This document shows positions 6,700 to 15,463 of a stretch of DNA of 64,000 nt, piece after piece. Source of the stretch: Streptomyces pactum (GTDB lineage: Bacteria > Actinomycetota > Actinomycetes > Streptomycetales > Streptomycetaceae); assembly GCF_016031615.1 (NCBI RefSeq), contig NZ_JACYXC010000001.1, positions 6,758,001 to 6,822,000 on the forward strand, written 5' to 3'. The notes under the pieces are model-generated. The model saw only the letters and a program-made list of their open reading frames with translations. It did not search any database and was not told the origin of the DNA. The translations under genes were made by a program, and so were the position numbers. Position 1 is the stretch's first letter. Each line of letters begins with the position of its first letter.

Positions 6700-8151
6700 A
6701 TGTATAGAAACTCTCCGGGAAAACCCGGTGTGGTGCTGGCGGCAGCCGCCGTCGCGCAGTTCGTGGTCGCGCTGGACATGTCCGTGGTCAACGTCGCGCT
6801 GCCCGAGATCCGCGCCGCCCTGGGCTTCGCGCCGCTCGACCTGTCCTGGGTCGTGCATGCCTACGCGCTCACGTTCGGCGGCTTCCTGCTGCTGGGGGGA
6901 CGCGCCTGCGACCTGTACGGCCGGCGCCGGATGTTCGTCCTGGGACTGGCCGTCTTCGGGCTGTGTTCGCTGGCGGGCGGGCTGGCCCAGGAGCCGTGGC
7001 AGCTGATCGCGGCCCGGGCCGGGCAGGGCCTGGGTGCCGCCGCGGCCGCACCCGCCGCACTGGCGATGCTCACCACCACCTTCGCCGAAGGCCCCGGGCG
7101 TGTCCGCGCCCTCGGGGTGTGGAGCGCGGTGAACGCCGCGGGCGGCGCACTGGGCGTGCTGGCGGGCGGGCTGCTGACCGAGTACGCGGGCTGGCGCTGG
7201 GTCATGCTGATCAACCTGCCGGTCGTCGTGGCGGCTCTCGCGCTCGTCGCCGCGGGGGTGCCCGCCGGGGCGCCGTCCGCGCGGGGCGAGCGGCTGGACG
7301 CACCGGGCGCCGTGCTGGCGACGGGCGGGGTCGGGCTGCTGGTCCTCGGTGTCGTGCGCACCGACACCGTGGGCGCGGGGTCCCCGGTCACCTGGGTGAC
7401 CCTCACCGCCGCGGCCGTCCTGCTGGTCGCCTTCGTCCTCGTCGAAGCCAGGACCGCCGCACCGCTGCTCCGCCTCGGCCTGCTGCGCAGCCGCTGGGTC
7501 ACCGGCGCGAACGTCCTGGTGTTCCTGGCCGCGGCCGGGCAGTTCTCGGCGTTCTACTTCGTCTCCCTCTACATGCAGCAGGTCCTGGGCATGGGGGCCG
7601 CGGCGACCGGTGTCGCGTTCCTGCCCTTCTCCCTGGGCCTGGTCGCGGGCACCGTGGTCGCGACCCGCGTCACCGTGGCCCGCTCCCCGCGGGCGTCGCT
7701 GGTGCCCGGCGCCCTGCTGGCCGCCGTGGGCCTGGCCTGGTTCGCCCGCATCAGCCCCGGTGGCGGCTTCCTCACCGACGTGCTCGGCCCGTCCCTCGTC
7801 ACCGCCGTCGGCGCCGGACTGGTCCTGGCGCCGGTCGCCGCCGCCGCGACCACCGGCGTCGCCCCGCGCGAGGCCGGTACGGCCTCCGGCCTGATGAACA
7901 GCTCCCGCCAGCTCGGCGGCTCCATCGGACTGGCGGCCCTGGCCACCGTCGCCACCCACCGCACCGGCACGGCCTCCGACCCCGCCGCGCTCAACGACGG
8001 CTACGCCCTGGGCCTGGCCGTCTCCGCCGCCGTCTTCGTGCTCGCGGCGGTCGTGGCGATCGGCGTGCTGCCGCGCCGCCGGGCCGCCGCACCGACCCCG
8101 CATCCCACCGCCACCACGGAGCACCAGTTGGAAGGAACGCCCTCACGATGA
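6700..8151 (+). CDS. MFS drug/H+ antiporter, 14-TM DHA2 (EmrB/QacA) family
   Basis: The 483-residue protein begins MYRNSPGKPGVVLAAAAVAQFVVALDMSVVNVALP, with the DHA2 motif LDxxVVNVALP in TM1. The motif-A region is GGRACDLYGRRRMF and the motif-C-like region is GGALGVLAGGLLTEYAGWRW. Length and hydrophobicity fit 14 transmembrane segments, so a role in proton-driven export of drugs or natural products across the cell membrane is likely. An earlier in-frame ATG exists but would add a non-conserved tail; the ATG at 6700 places TM1 normally. The stop overlaps the cupin start (ATGA). Confidence 0.9.
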   Translation: MYRNSPGKPGVVLAAAAVAQFVVALDMSVVNVALPEIRAALGFAPLDLSWVVHAYALTFGGFLLLGGRACDLYGRRRMFVLGLAVFGLCSLAGGLAQEPWQLIAARAGQGLGAAAAAPAALAMLTTTFAEGPGRVRALGVWSAVNAAGGALGVLAGGLLTEYAGWRWVMLINLPVVVAALALVAAGVPAGAPSARGERLDAPGAVLATGGVGLLVLGVVRTDTVGAGSPVTWVTLTAAAVLLVAFVLVEARTAAPLLRLGLLRSRWVTGANVLVFLAAAGQFSAFYFVSLYMQQVLGMGAAATGVAFLPFSLGLVAGTVVATRVTVARSPRASLVPGALLAAVGLAWFARISPGGGFLTDVLGPSLVTAVGAGLVLAPVAAAATTGVAPREAGTASGLMNSSRQLGGSIGLAALATVATHRTGTASDPAALNDGYALGLAVSAAVFVLAAVVAIGVLPRRRAAAPTPHPTATTEHQLEGTPSR

Positions 8152-8552
8152 CGACCACCACCGTCGACCTGTTCGCCTCGGCACTCCACCTCCACCCCGG
8201 CGGCGATGTCCGGGCCGCCGGACGGCAGATGGCCGGCAGCGGCTCCGGCGCCTGGCAGATCGCCACGTTCCACGTGGAGACCGACGCCGATGTGCACGCC
8301 GACCACTGGGAGATGCACCCGGAGGCCGAGGAGGCGGTGTGCTGCCTCACCGGCGGCGTCCGCCTCTACTTCCGTCCCGGATCGCCGGGCGGCGCCGAGG
8401 ACATGGTGCGGTTGCCGGCCGGCACCGCGGTGATCATCCCCCGTGGCCGCTGGCACCGCCTGGAACTGGACGCCCCCAGCGATCTGATGTCGGTCACCGT
8501 GCGCAGCGGCACCCGCATGGAGAAGCGCACCGATTCCCCCGGCTGCCGCTGA
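8148..8552 (+). CDS. Single-domain cupin protein
   Basis: The 134-residue protein has a cupin core: HADHWEMHPEAEEAVCCLTGGVRLYF for motif 1 and LPAGTAVIIPRGRWHRLELD for motif 2, with several candidate metal ligands (H46, H50, E54 and the H of GRWHRL). It overlaps the exporter stop codon by four bases and has a GGAAGGA ribosome binding site inside that gene, so the two are co-translated. Its function is not determined; a small metal-dependent isomerase/dioxygenase or a ligand-binding role in detoxification together with the exporter is possible. Confidence 0.8.
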   Translation: MTTTTVDLFASALHLHPGGDVRAAGRQMAGSGSGAWQIATFHVETDADVHADHWEMHPEAEEAVCCLTGGVRLYFRPGSPGGAEDMVRLPAGTAVIIPRGRWHRLELDAPSDLMSVTVRSGTRMEKRTDSPGCR

Positions 8553-8558
8553 ACGGAA

Positions 8559-8589
8559 GGCGGCCCGGCAACCGCGCCGCCGGGCCGCC
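8559..8589 (+). terminator. Terminator after the MFS-cupin operon
   Basis: A perfect 11-bp stem (8559-8569 with 8579-8589) with a nine-base loop starts six bases after the cupin stop codon. Confidence 0.65.
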
Positions 8590-10014
8590 ACGCGCCCGGC
8601 CCCGACGCGTGGACGGCGCCTGATGGTGCGGCTGCCCCGGCGGCGTGGCGGCGCCCGGTGGTGCGGCGGTGTCCGACGGGTGCCGACGCCCGGCGACGCG
8701 GAGGGCATGGAGACGATGGCCGGCAGCCGGCAGCCGGCAGCCGGCGGTCGGCGCTCGGCGCTCGGCGGCACGGGAATGGGACCGGGCCGGCGGCCGCTGC
8801 CGGGTGGGGCGCTGCCCGGCGACGATCGACGGCAAAGGCTTCTTTGCCGGGCAATTGGTTGGATGTCGCTGTTTATCGGGGCGAAACCCGGTCAGGCGTA
8901 CGACAGACGAGGAGTGCGGTCCGGAGGGGACCGGCCCCCGGCCCCACCCGGCCGGGCTCTCGTCTCGGTACAGACCCGGCCGCCGTGACGCCCGACTCCG
9001 GCGGCCGGGGAACTCTTCTCCCTCCTTCGGCCGCGCCCGAGGGGTGCGTCCACCGTGCCCATGCGCCCGCCGGATAACTGCGGCGGCCGCGCCCGGGCGG
9101 GAGCGGCCCTGCGAAAGCCCCGGAACCCCGTGGCCCGTGACCCCGGCCACGGGGTTCCGGGGCCGGGCAGCCGTGCCCGGTGGGAAGCCGTGTGCGCGTG
9201 CGCCGCGCGCCATGGCGCGGCGCAGGATCACGGCGCAGGATCACGGCGGTGCGGGTCCCCTCCTGACGTCCGGTGTGCCCTGCCGGTGCCGCGCGGCCGA
9301 CGTTCTCTCGCGCGGAGTTCCACGGTTCCACGGCGGCCGGTACGCCGGGCCCGGCAGGGGGGCGCGTCACACGGCGGGCGGGCCGGGGAGCGGCGGGGTG
9401 CTCCGCGCCCGGTGGTGGCGAGCCGGTGGAAGCCCCGACGGGGAGGCCGGGCCGGGCCCCGGCGCGGGGACGCGGCGGGTGCGGCGCCACGGACGACCGC
9501 CCGGGACCGTGCCGCCGGGCGGGACGTGACGGACGGTGCGGAGTACAGGCGGCCGGCCGGCCGTCGCGGCGGGTGGTGTCGCCGGTGGGCCCGAGGGCGA
9601 GCGGGGCGGCGGCGTGACCGTCCCCGGCCCCGCGGCGCCCGCGACCCCGCGGAAAGGCGCCCGTGATGCTCGCGGACCATGGCCGGCGGTGCTCCACCGG
9701 CCGGGTTCCCCGGCCCGTTCCCTCGGCCGGGTTCTCTCGGACCCGTCCCGCCGGGCGCGTTTTCCCGGACCCGTTCCGTCGGCCCGGGGAGCCGCCGTCA
9801 GGGGCAGCGCCCTCAGCGGAAAACGCTCATGGGACGTCAGGCGGAGGAGGTACGGGATGCGCGGGGTGCACCGCGCACGAGGTGCCGAGTGACGAGGTGC
9901 CCCGTACGCGGTCCGCCGCGCACCGGCCCCCGGTCGTGCGCCGTGCGGTGTGCCGCGGTGCTCGTGGTGCCCGTGGTCGTCATGGTCCGGCCGGGCCGGA
10001 CGGCGGAGGCGGCC
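8590..10014. other. Long intergenic stretch without recognisable genes
   Basis: About 1.4 kb lacks any frame with recognisable protein features. It holds a CAGCCGG-type short tandem repeat around 8726-8745 and a relatively A/T-rich patch at 8825-8890 with a GGCAAAG/CTTTGCC hairpin (8831-8848). A 13-bp tandem duplication lies at 9218-9243, and a long perfect hairpin at 9117-9163 is listed separately. An unannotated small RNA or decayed gene remains possible. Confidence 0.4.
9117..9163. terminator. Perfect 19-bp hairpin in the gene-free stretch
   Basis: Positions 9117-9135 pair without mismatch with 9145-9163 around a nine-base loop. It is stronger than needed for a simple terminator and has no adjacent gene on either strand, so it may end an unrecognised transcript. 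Confidence 0.45.
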
Positions 10015-10269
10015 TCAGGCCGCCCGCTTGCGGGCCCGGTTCGCCCGCCGGATGAGCGCCCGGCGTTCCTCCTCGCCGGTACCGCCCCAGACGCCGTTCT
10101 CCTGCCCGGACTCCAGGGCCCAGGACAGGCACTGCTGCATCACCGGGCACCGCCGGCAGACCGCCTTGGCCTCCTCGGCCTGGAGCAGCGCCGCCCCTCC
10201 GGTGCCGACCGGGAAGAACAGATCGGGGTCCTCGTCCCGGCACGCCGCGTTGTGCCGCCAGTTCGTCAT
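10015..10269 (-). CDS. WhiB-family iron-sulfur transcription factor (WblE/WhiB1-like)
   Basis: The 84-residue protein carries the four invariant cysteines C10, C38, C41 and C47 (AVCRRCPVMQQC), the GVWGG turn at 59-63 and a basic tail (RRALIRRANRARKRAA). Wbl proteins bind a [4Fe-4S] cluster sensitive to O2 and NO and act with region 4 of the principal sigma factor. The sequence is closest by eye to the WblE/WhiB1 group. A strong GAGGAGAGGG ribosome binding site precedes the ATG. The gene diverges from a MerR regulator. Confidence 0.93.
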   Translation of the reverse strand: MTNWRHNAACRDEDPDLFFPVGTGGAALLQAEEAKAVCRRCPVMQQCLSWALESGQENGVWGGTGEEERRALIRRANRARKRAA

Positions 10270-10643
10270 TGTTCCCTCTCCTCGCCGGTTGGTCAGGGTG
10301 AGAAAGGTCCGGCCCGTTCCCCCTCCCGGTACGGCGGGCCGTCCTCAGTCGTGGGGAGACCCGGACCGGGTCCGGTACCCCGGGCGCCCGGGCGGCCCGA
10401 CGGCCGCCGGCGCCCGGCGCGGGTGTTCGCTTCCGGAGGTCCGGTACTTCCTCCCGGACGGACGGTCCGCCGTCCGGGCCATTGCTCCCCGACAACGCGC
10501 CTGCCCCGGCCCGTGCCCACCATGCCCCGGCATCCGCCACGCGTTCCCGTCACGGGGCAGAACGTCCCGTGCCCGACGGCACCTCCCCGCCCCGGACCGG
10601 CCCTTGACCCTCTCCCCGTGTGAGGCCCTGTACTGGGACGACC
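10270..10643. other. Divergent intergenic region WhiB-like / MerR
   Basis: This stretch contains the WhiB ribosome binding site and presumably both promoters. It is otherwise GC-rich, and I see no clear promoter boxes, repeats or further gene. Confidence 0.4.
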
Positions 10644-11468
10644 ATGTTCACCATCGGAGAATTCGCCAAGCACGGCAGCGTCTCGGTCCGGATGCTGCGG
10701 CACTACGACGCCATCGGACTGCTGAGCCCGGCGTACACCGCCCCGGGCACCGGCTACCGCTACTACCAGGCCGCGCAACTCGCCCGCCTCAACCGGGTGA
10801 TCGCGCTCAAGGAGCTGGGTTTCACCCTCGACCAGGTGCGGTCCATCCTCGACGGCCGGGTCACCGCCGAGGAGTTGCGCGGGATGCTGCGGCTGCGGCA
10901 GGCCGAACTGGAGACGGCCGTCGCCCGGGCGCGGGCCGGCCTGGTCCAGGTCGCGGCGCGCCTGCGCAGCATCGAGGAGGAGGGCGCGATGCCCGCCGAG
11001 GAGGTCGTGGTCAAGCCGCTCGCGCCGCTCCGCCTTGCCGAACTGACCGGTACCGCCGCGAGCTTCGACCCCCGGGACGTCTCGCCGGTGATCGGCCCCC
11101 TCTTCACCGGTCTGTGCCACCGTCTGGACACGGCCGGAGTGGCTCCCACCGGCCCCGGCGTCGCGCTGTACGAGGACGCCGAGGACGGCACGATCACCGT
11201 ACGGGCCGGACTCCCGGTCACCGCGGCCGAGGTGCCCGGGGCACCGGAGGTGCGGATCGTGGAGCGGCCCGGCGTCGAGCGGGCCGCCACCGTCATCCAC
11301 CGCGGCCCCATGGACGACGTGGTGTCCACCGCACAGCGGCTGGCGCGCTGGATCGACGCCGGCGGCCACCGGGCCGCCGGGTACCCACGGGAGGTGACCC
11401 TCGCCGCCCCCGAGGACCCCGCCGGATGGGTCACCGAACTCCAGCAGCCCCTCGCCGCCCCGCACTGA
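10644..11468 (+). CDS. MerR family regulator with GyrI-like effector domain
   Basis: From the ATG at 10644 the 274-residue protein reads MFTIGEFAKHGSVSVRMLRHYDAIGLL, the MerR winged helix, followed by the YRYYQAAQLARLNRVIALKELGFTLDQVRSIL wing/helix and a dimerisation coiled coil to about residue 115. The C-terminal 150 residues form an AraC/GyrI-type effector-binding domain (VVVKPLAPLRLAELTG, then TVIHRGPMDDVVSTAQRLARWI). This is the BmrR/TipA-like layout in which a bound small molecule activates transcription. The target and ligand are not evident; the next gene downstream is a C39-like protein. Confidence 0.9.
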   Translation: MFTIGEFAKHGSVSVRMLRHYDAIGLLSPAYTAPGTGYRYYQAAQLARLNRVIALKELGFTLDQVRSILDGRVTAEELRGMLRLRQAELETAVARARAGLVQVAARLRSIEEEGAMPAEEVVVKPLAPLRLAELTGTAASFDPRDVSPVIGPLFTGLCHRLDTAGVAPTGPGVALYEDAEDGTITVRAGLPVTAAEVPGAPEVRIVERPGVERAATVIHRGPMDDVVSTAQRLARWIDAGGHRAAGYPREVTLAAPEDPAGWVTELQQPLAAPH

Positions 11469-11902
11469 CCCGCGGCGACCCCGCGCCCCGGACACTCCGC
11501 GACCCGCCGCTCCTCGGACCCGGCCCCCCTCCGGCCGCCGCCCTTCTCGGCCCCGGCCGCTCCCCGACCCGGGTCCCGGGCCCCGGGACCCGGCTGTACC
11601 GGAATCTCCGGCCCGCCGCGCCCTGGGGCGCGGCCGCGGTGCCCCGGCGGTGCGCCCGTCCCGAAGCTCCGTGCACCCGGTGTTCCGCCGGCGCCCCCCA
11701 CCGTGCGCCGCCCCGGCCCGACCCGGACCGGCCCTGCCCCGCACTGCCCAGGTCCCCACCACCGGCCTGCCGGTCCGCCGGCCTCGACCCGAACGTTCCG
11801 CCCCACGAGCCCCGCCCGCCCGGCGAGTCCCGCCCACCCCGCAAGTCCCGCCCGTTCCACCTGTTGCGCCCGTTCCGTTCCGCCCGACCCGAGGAGGATC
11901 CC
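11469..11902. other. GC-rich intergenic, no gene recognised
   Basis: This stretch precedes the C39-like gene and is extremely C-rich with repeated CCCGCC/CCCGTT runs. The frame of the downstream gene stays open through it, but the translation is an Arg/Pro-rich artefact without a ribosome binding site. Confidence 0.4.
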
Positions 11903-12874
11903 TTGACCCCGCACCTCGCGTACATCGGCTCCGGCCCCTACTGCTACAGCAACGCGTTGGCGATGCTGCTGGGCCCCGGAGCGCCGTCCCCGGCCGTCAT
12001 CGAGACGCTGACCGGCTCACCCTTCGGCGTCCAGCTGGAGGCCGGCACCCTGCCGCTGTTCGACCCGTACGGCTGGGACCCCGAACGCGGCCTGGACGCC
12101 GCTGTGGAGCTGCTCGGATGGCGCTGCGCCCGCACCGCCGGCGGCACGCCCGCCGAGGCGCTGGACCGGCTCCGGACCGCCTGCGGACGCGGCCCCGTGC
12201 TGGCCGGGCCGCTCGACATGGGCCTGCTGCTCCACCAGCCGGGCACCCCCACCGCCGACGGCGGCGACCACTACGTCGTGGTGCTCGCCGCCGACGGCGA
12301 CACGGTGCTCCTCCACGATCCGCACGGCCACCCGTACGTCACCCTGCCGTCCGCCGTGTTCCTCGACGCCTGGCGCGGGGAGTCCGTGCCCTACACCGGC
12401 GAACCGTTCGTCCTGCGGGACCGGTTCGTCCGCGAGCGCCACGTCCCGGTGGGGGAGGCGCTGCGCCGGTCGCTGCCCCGGGCCGTCGGCTGGCTGGCGG
12501 GCCGGGACGACCTGCCGGTGCGGGCCGGCACCCTCGGCGGACGGGCGGCGGTCGAGCGGCTGGCCTCGCTCACCGACCGGGGCCTCGACCCGGGCGTGCG
12601 CGCCTTCCTCACTCACTTCGCCGTCCGGGTGGGTGCCCGCCGCCTGGCCGACGCGGCGGACTGCCTGGCCGGCCTGGGGCTGACCGGCGCGGCCGAGGCG
12701 GCGGCCGGCCAGGCCCGTGCCCTGGGCGCGGTGCAGTACCCGCTGGTGGTGTCCGACGACCGGGCCGCGGCCGAGGCGCTGCGCCGGCTGGCCCCCGGCT
12801 ACGACCGGCTCCACGACCGGCTCCGGCAGGCGCTGGCGACCGCGCCGTCGCCCGCGCCGCCTACCGGGGCGTGA
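11903..12874 (+). CDS. Papain-fold C39/BtrH_N-like protein with Cys-His-Asp triad
   Basis: The start is a TTG at 11903, preceded by a strong GAGGAGG box at a good distance, giving 323 residues. The N-terminus (YIGSGPYCYSNALAMLLG) resembles the C39-like/BtrH N-terminal family. C14 in YCYSN, H123 in GGDHYVVVLA and D139 in LHDPHG are spaced like a papain-type triad. Relatives include peptidases of RiPP systems and BtrH, which transfers an acyl group from a carrier protein. The C-terminal half (200-323) is helical and not recognised. No signal peptide is seen, so the protein is cytoplasmic. The substrate is unknown; it could be an acyltransferase, an amidase or an inactive scaffold. Confidence 0.65.
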   Translation: MTPHLAYIGSGPYCYSNALAMLLGPGAPSPAVIETLTGSPFGVQLEAGTLPLFDPYGWDPERGLDAAVELLGWRCARTAGGTPAEALDRLRTACGRGPVLAGPLDMGLLLHQPGTPTADGGDHYVVVLAADGDTVLLHDPHGHPYVTLPSAVFLDAWRGESVPYTGEPFVLRDRFVRERHVPVGEALRRSLPRAVGWLAGRDDLPVRAGTLGGRAAVERLASLTDRGLDPGVRAFLTHFAVRVGARRLADAADCLAGLGLTGAAEAAAGQARALGAVQYPLVVSDDRAAAEALRRLAPGYDRLHDRLRQALATAPSPAPPTGA

Positions 12875-12984
12875 CCTTCGCCGGTGGCCCGGGGACGGCC
12901 TTCCCGACGGTGGCGCCGGGGGACGGGTGCCCGGCGTGCCGGCCGCGTCCGGCGCCCGCGGGCACCGGGCGCGGCGGCGGCCCG

Positions 12985-13308
12985 TCAGCCGAACCGCACG
13001 CTCTGCGCCCGGTACCTGCCCCAGGTGATGGCGGTGCGGGAGGGCACCACCTCGCTCACGCCGGAGCAGCCGTAGTTGTTGAACACCCGGGCGTCGGTGT
13101 CGGTGTCGTTGTCCACACCCAGGGCGGGTGTGTCGAAGTCGTAGCAGACCAGGTTGGTGGGGTCGGCGATCCGTCCGTGGCTGCCGTCGATCCGGTCGTA
13201 GACGAACGTGCCGGTGGCGGCCCGGGCGTCGAGGGCGGGACCGAGGGCCAGCGCGAGCGCGGCGGCGGTGGTCAGGGCCGCGCGGGTGGCGGTGATGAGT
13301 CCGGTCAT
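12985..13308 (-). CDS. Small secreted protein, function unknown
   Basis: The 107-residue product starts MTGLITATRAALTTAAALALALGPALDARAATG, a signal peptide with likely cleavage near ARA-AT. The mature part is about 75 residues with two cysteines (LVCYDF and NYGCSG), probably a disulfide, and motifs such as DNDTDTDARVFNNYG. Such small two-cysteine exported proteins are common in streptomycetes; I do not recognise this family. An alternative GTG lies six bases upstream. A GGGG box precedes the start. Confidence 0.75.
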   Translation of the reverse strand: MTGLITATRAALTTAAALALALGPALDARAATGTFVYDRIDGSHGRIADPTNLVCYDFDTPALGVDNDTDTDARVFNNYGCSGVSEVVPSRTAITWGRYRAQSVRFG

Positions 13309-13728
13309 GTCTGTCACCCCTTCCGGGCCCGCCGGGGGCCGGGCCCTGCTGCGCAGGATCGCCCCCGGCAGAACACCGGTGAAGCCCCCGGCACCCGCTG
13401 CCACCCGCACGGAGGACGCGCCGCTTGCCTGTTCCGGCGCGGAGCACGGCGCCCGTCCGCCGCGGACAACCGGCGCCCGGCCGCCACGGATACGGACGGC
13501 GGGGGCCCGGTCCGGTGACGCCTCGGCGGGGCGCGTGCGCCCGGCGCGGCGCGCCCCCGCCCGCCCCCGGGGGCGCCGGACCGCGGCGGCGGGCTCCCGA
13601 GGGGAGCCCGCCGCCGGGCGCGTATCGGTGGGTCGACCGATGTGCCGGGCGCGGCGGCGCGGCCATAGTCCTGGACAGGACGAACGCGGGTGGCCGTGGT
13701 GCCCCCGCACCTGCGAAAGGACCTTGCT
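13309..13728. other. Divergent intergenic region with strong hairpin
   Basis: This stretch separates the secreted protein (minus) from the amidohydrolase (plus). It contains the perfect hairpin at 13584-13616 and the GAAAGGA ribosome binding site at 13714-13720. No other gene is recognised. Confidence 0.45.
13584..13616. repeat. Perfect 15-bp hairpin in the amidohydrolase leader region
   Basis: Positions 13584-13598 pair with 13602-13616 around a three-base loop, 113 bases before the amidohydrolase start and between divergent genes. It may be a leader structure or a transcription barrier. Confidence 0.5.
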
Positions 13729-15432
13729 GTGGACACGTATGCGGACCTGGTGTTTCTCGACGGCCGGGTGGTGACCGTCGACGCCGAGTTCTCCGTCGCC
13801 TCGGCCCTGGCGGTGACCGGCGGCATCATCAGCGCCGTCGGCGGGCGGGACGACGTGGCGCCGCTCATCGGGCCCGCCACCCGCGTCGTGAACCTGCGGG
13901 GGGCGACGCTGCTCCCCGGTATCAACGACTCCCACCTGCACGGGTGCGCCTTCGGCATGGCGACGCCGCCGCTCTCCCTGGAGGTCGGCCACCCGGCCGT
14001 GTCCTCCCTCGCGGACGTGGCCGAGGCGGTCCGGGAGGCCGCCGGCCGGGTTCCGCGCGGGCAGTGGATCACCGGCCACGGCTGGGACACCGGTTACCTC
14101 GCCGAGTGCCTCGCCGACCCGTCGCGGCTGCCCTCGCGGCACGACCTCGACGCCGTGAGCCCGGACCACCCCGTCGTGCTGTACTCCTTCTCCGGTCACG
14201 CCACCTGGGTCAACTCCAAGGCGCTGGAGCTCATCGGGGTGGACCGGGACACCGTCGCGCCGCCCGGCGGGGCCATCGTCACGGACGAGGCGGGGGCGCC
14301 CACCGGGCTGCTCCACGAGGGGGCGCAGGCGCTCGTCCAGAACGCGCTCCCGCCGCTCAGCCGGCAGGAGCGGACCGACGCGGTCCGGTCGGCCCTGGCC
14401 ACCCTCGCCCGGCTCGGCGTGACCAGCTACACCGAGCCCGGGCTCGGCCCCGGCGGCGACGGCATCATGCGGGGCGCTCTCGGCACGGAGACCCTGGAGG
14501 TCTACCGCCGGCTGCTGGCCGACGGCGAACTGACCGCCCGCGTCGGGGTGCTGCTGCTGCCCACCGGCATGGCGAGCACCGCCGAGGAGTTCGGCCGTAC
14601 CCTCGACGCCCTCGGCAAGCCCGGCGACGCCGACCCGCGCCGCCTCGCCATCCTCGGGGTCAAGATCTTCGCCGACGGCATCGTGCCGAACAAGACGGCC
14701 TGGATGCACGAGCCGTACGTCGGCGGCGGCTGCGGCTCGCTGTGCGTGGGCGGCGCGACCGACGCCGAGCGGACGGCCGAGATCGGCGCCATGATCCGGC
14801 ACGCCCACGCCGCCGGCTACCAGCTGGGCATCCACGTCACCGGCGACCGCGCCGCCGACACCGTGGTGGACGCCTTCGCCGCGGCGGTGGCCGAGCACCC
14901 GCGGCCGGACGCCCGCCACTACGTCATCCACGGCGACTTCCTCACCGCGCACAGCATGAAGGTGCTCGCCGAGCACGGCTACGGGGTCAACATGAACCCC
15001 ACCATCAAGTGGACCGTCGCCGACATGGAGGAGGACTTCGTCGGCGCCGAGCGGGCCGCGTACGCCTGGCCCTACCGCGACGCGCTCGACGCGGGGGTGC
15101 GGGTGGCGAGCGGGTCCGACGCCCCGGTCACCCACCCGGACTGGCGGCAGGGTTTGGCCACCATGGTGCTGCGCGAGTCGAAGGCCGCCGGCCGGGTCAG
15201 CGGGCCCGAGCAGCGCATCAGCCTGGCGGAGGCGATCCGTACCTACACCATCGACGCGGCCTGGCAGGACTTCGCCGACGACTGGAAGGGTTCCCTGGAG
15301 CCCGGCAAGGTCGCCGACCTCTGCGTGCTCGACGGCGACCTGCTCGACGCCGACCCGCACGACATACCGGGGATGCCCGTGGTGCTCACCGTCGTGGACG
15401 GGAAGGTCGTGCACGACACCCTCGGCATTTGA
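13729..15432 (+). CDS. Amidohydrolase family 3 (YtcJ-like) metal-dependent hydrolase
   Basis: The chosen GTG at 13729 follows a GAAAGGA box by eight bases and gives 567 residues, starting VDTYADLVFLDGRVVTVDAEF. The metal-site motif is LPGINDSHLHGCAFG, later ligands are in YQLGIHVTGDRAADTVVDAF and VIHGDFL, and the conserved GSDAPVTHPDW is near residue 462. A small composite-domain strand end (DLCVLDGDLLDADPHDIPGMPVVLTVVDGKVV) closes the protein. YtcJ-type enzymes hydrolyse amide or imide bonds with a bound divalent metal; the substrate is not predictable. A LuxR regulator follows 31 bases downstream and is probably in the same transcript. Confidence 0.88.
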   Translation: MDTYADLVFLDGRVVTVDAEFSVASALAVTGGIISAVGGRDDVAPLIGPATRVVNLRGATLLPGINDSHLHGCAFGMATPPLSLEVGHPAVSSLADVAEAVREAAGRVPRGQWITGHGWDTGYLAECLADPSRLPSRHDLDAVSPDHPVVLYSFSGHATWVNSKALELIGVDRDTVAPPGGAIVTDEAGAPTGLLHEGAQALVQNALPPLSRQERTDAVRSALATLARLGVTSYTEPGLGPGGDGIMRGALGTETLEVYRRLLADGELTARVGVLLLPTGMASTAEEFGRTLDALGKPGDADPRRLAILGVKIFADGIVPNKTAWMHEPYVGGGCGSLCVGGATDAERTAEIGAMIRHAHAAGYQLGIHVTGDRAADTVVDAFAAAVAEHPRPDARHYVIHGDFLTAHSMKVLAEHGYGVNMNPTIKWTVADMEEDFVGAERAAYAWPYRDALDAGVRVASGSDAPVTHPDWRQGLATMVLRESKAAGRVSGPEQRISLAEAIRTYTIDAAWQDFADDWKGSLEPGKVADLCVLDGDLLDADPHDIPGMPVVLTVVDGKVVHDTLGI

Positions 15433-15463
15433 CGTATTCCGGGCGCGTGATCATCCTGGAGGG

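Noticed and set aside
8866..8988. A 40-codon plus-strand ORF starting MSLFIGAKPGQAYDRR
   Set aside because: No ribosome binding site, and composition turns to Arg/Pro-rich noise after 15 codons.
12985..15414. An 809-codon minus-strand frame that includes the small secreted protein
   Set aside because: Only the last 107 codons, starting with a signal peptide and ribosome binding site, look like protein; the rest is antisense to the amidohydrolase.
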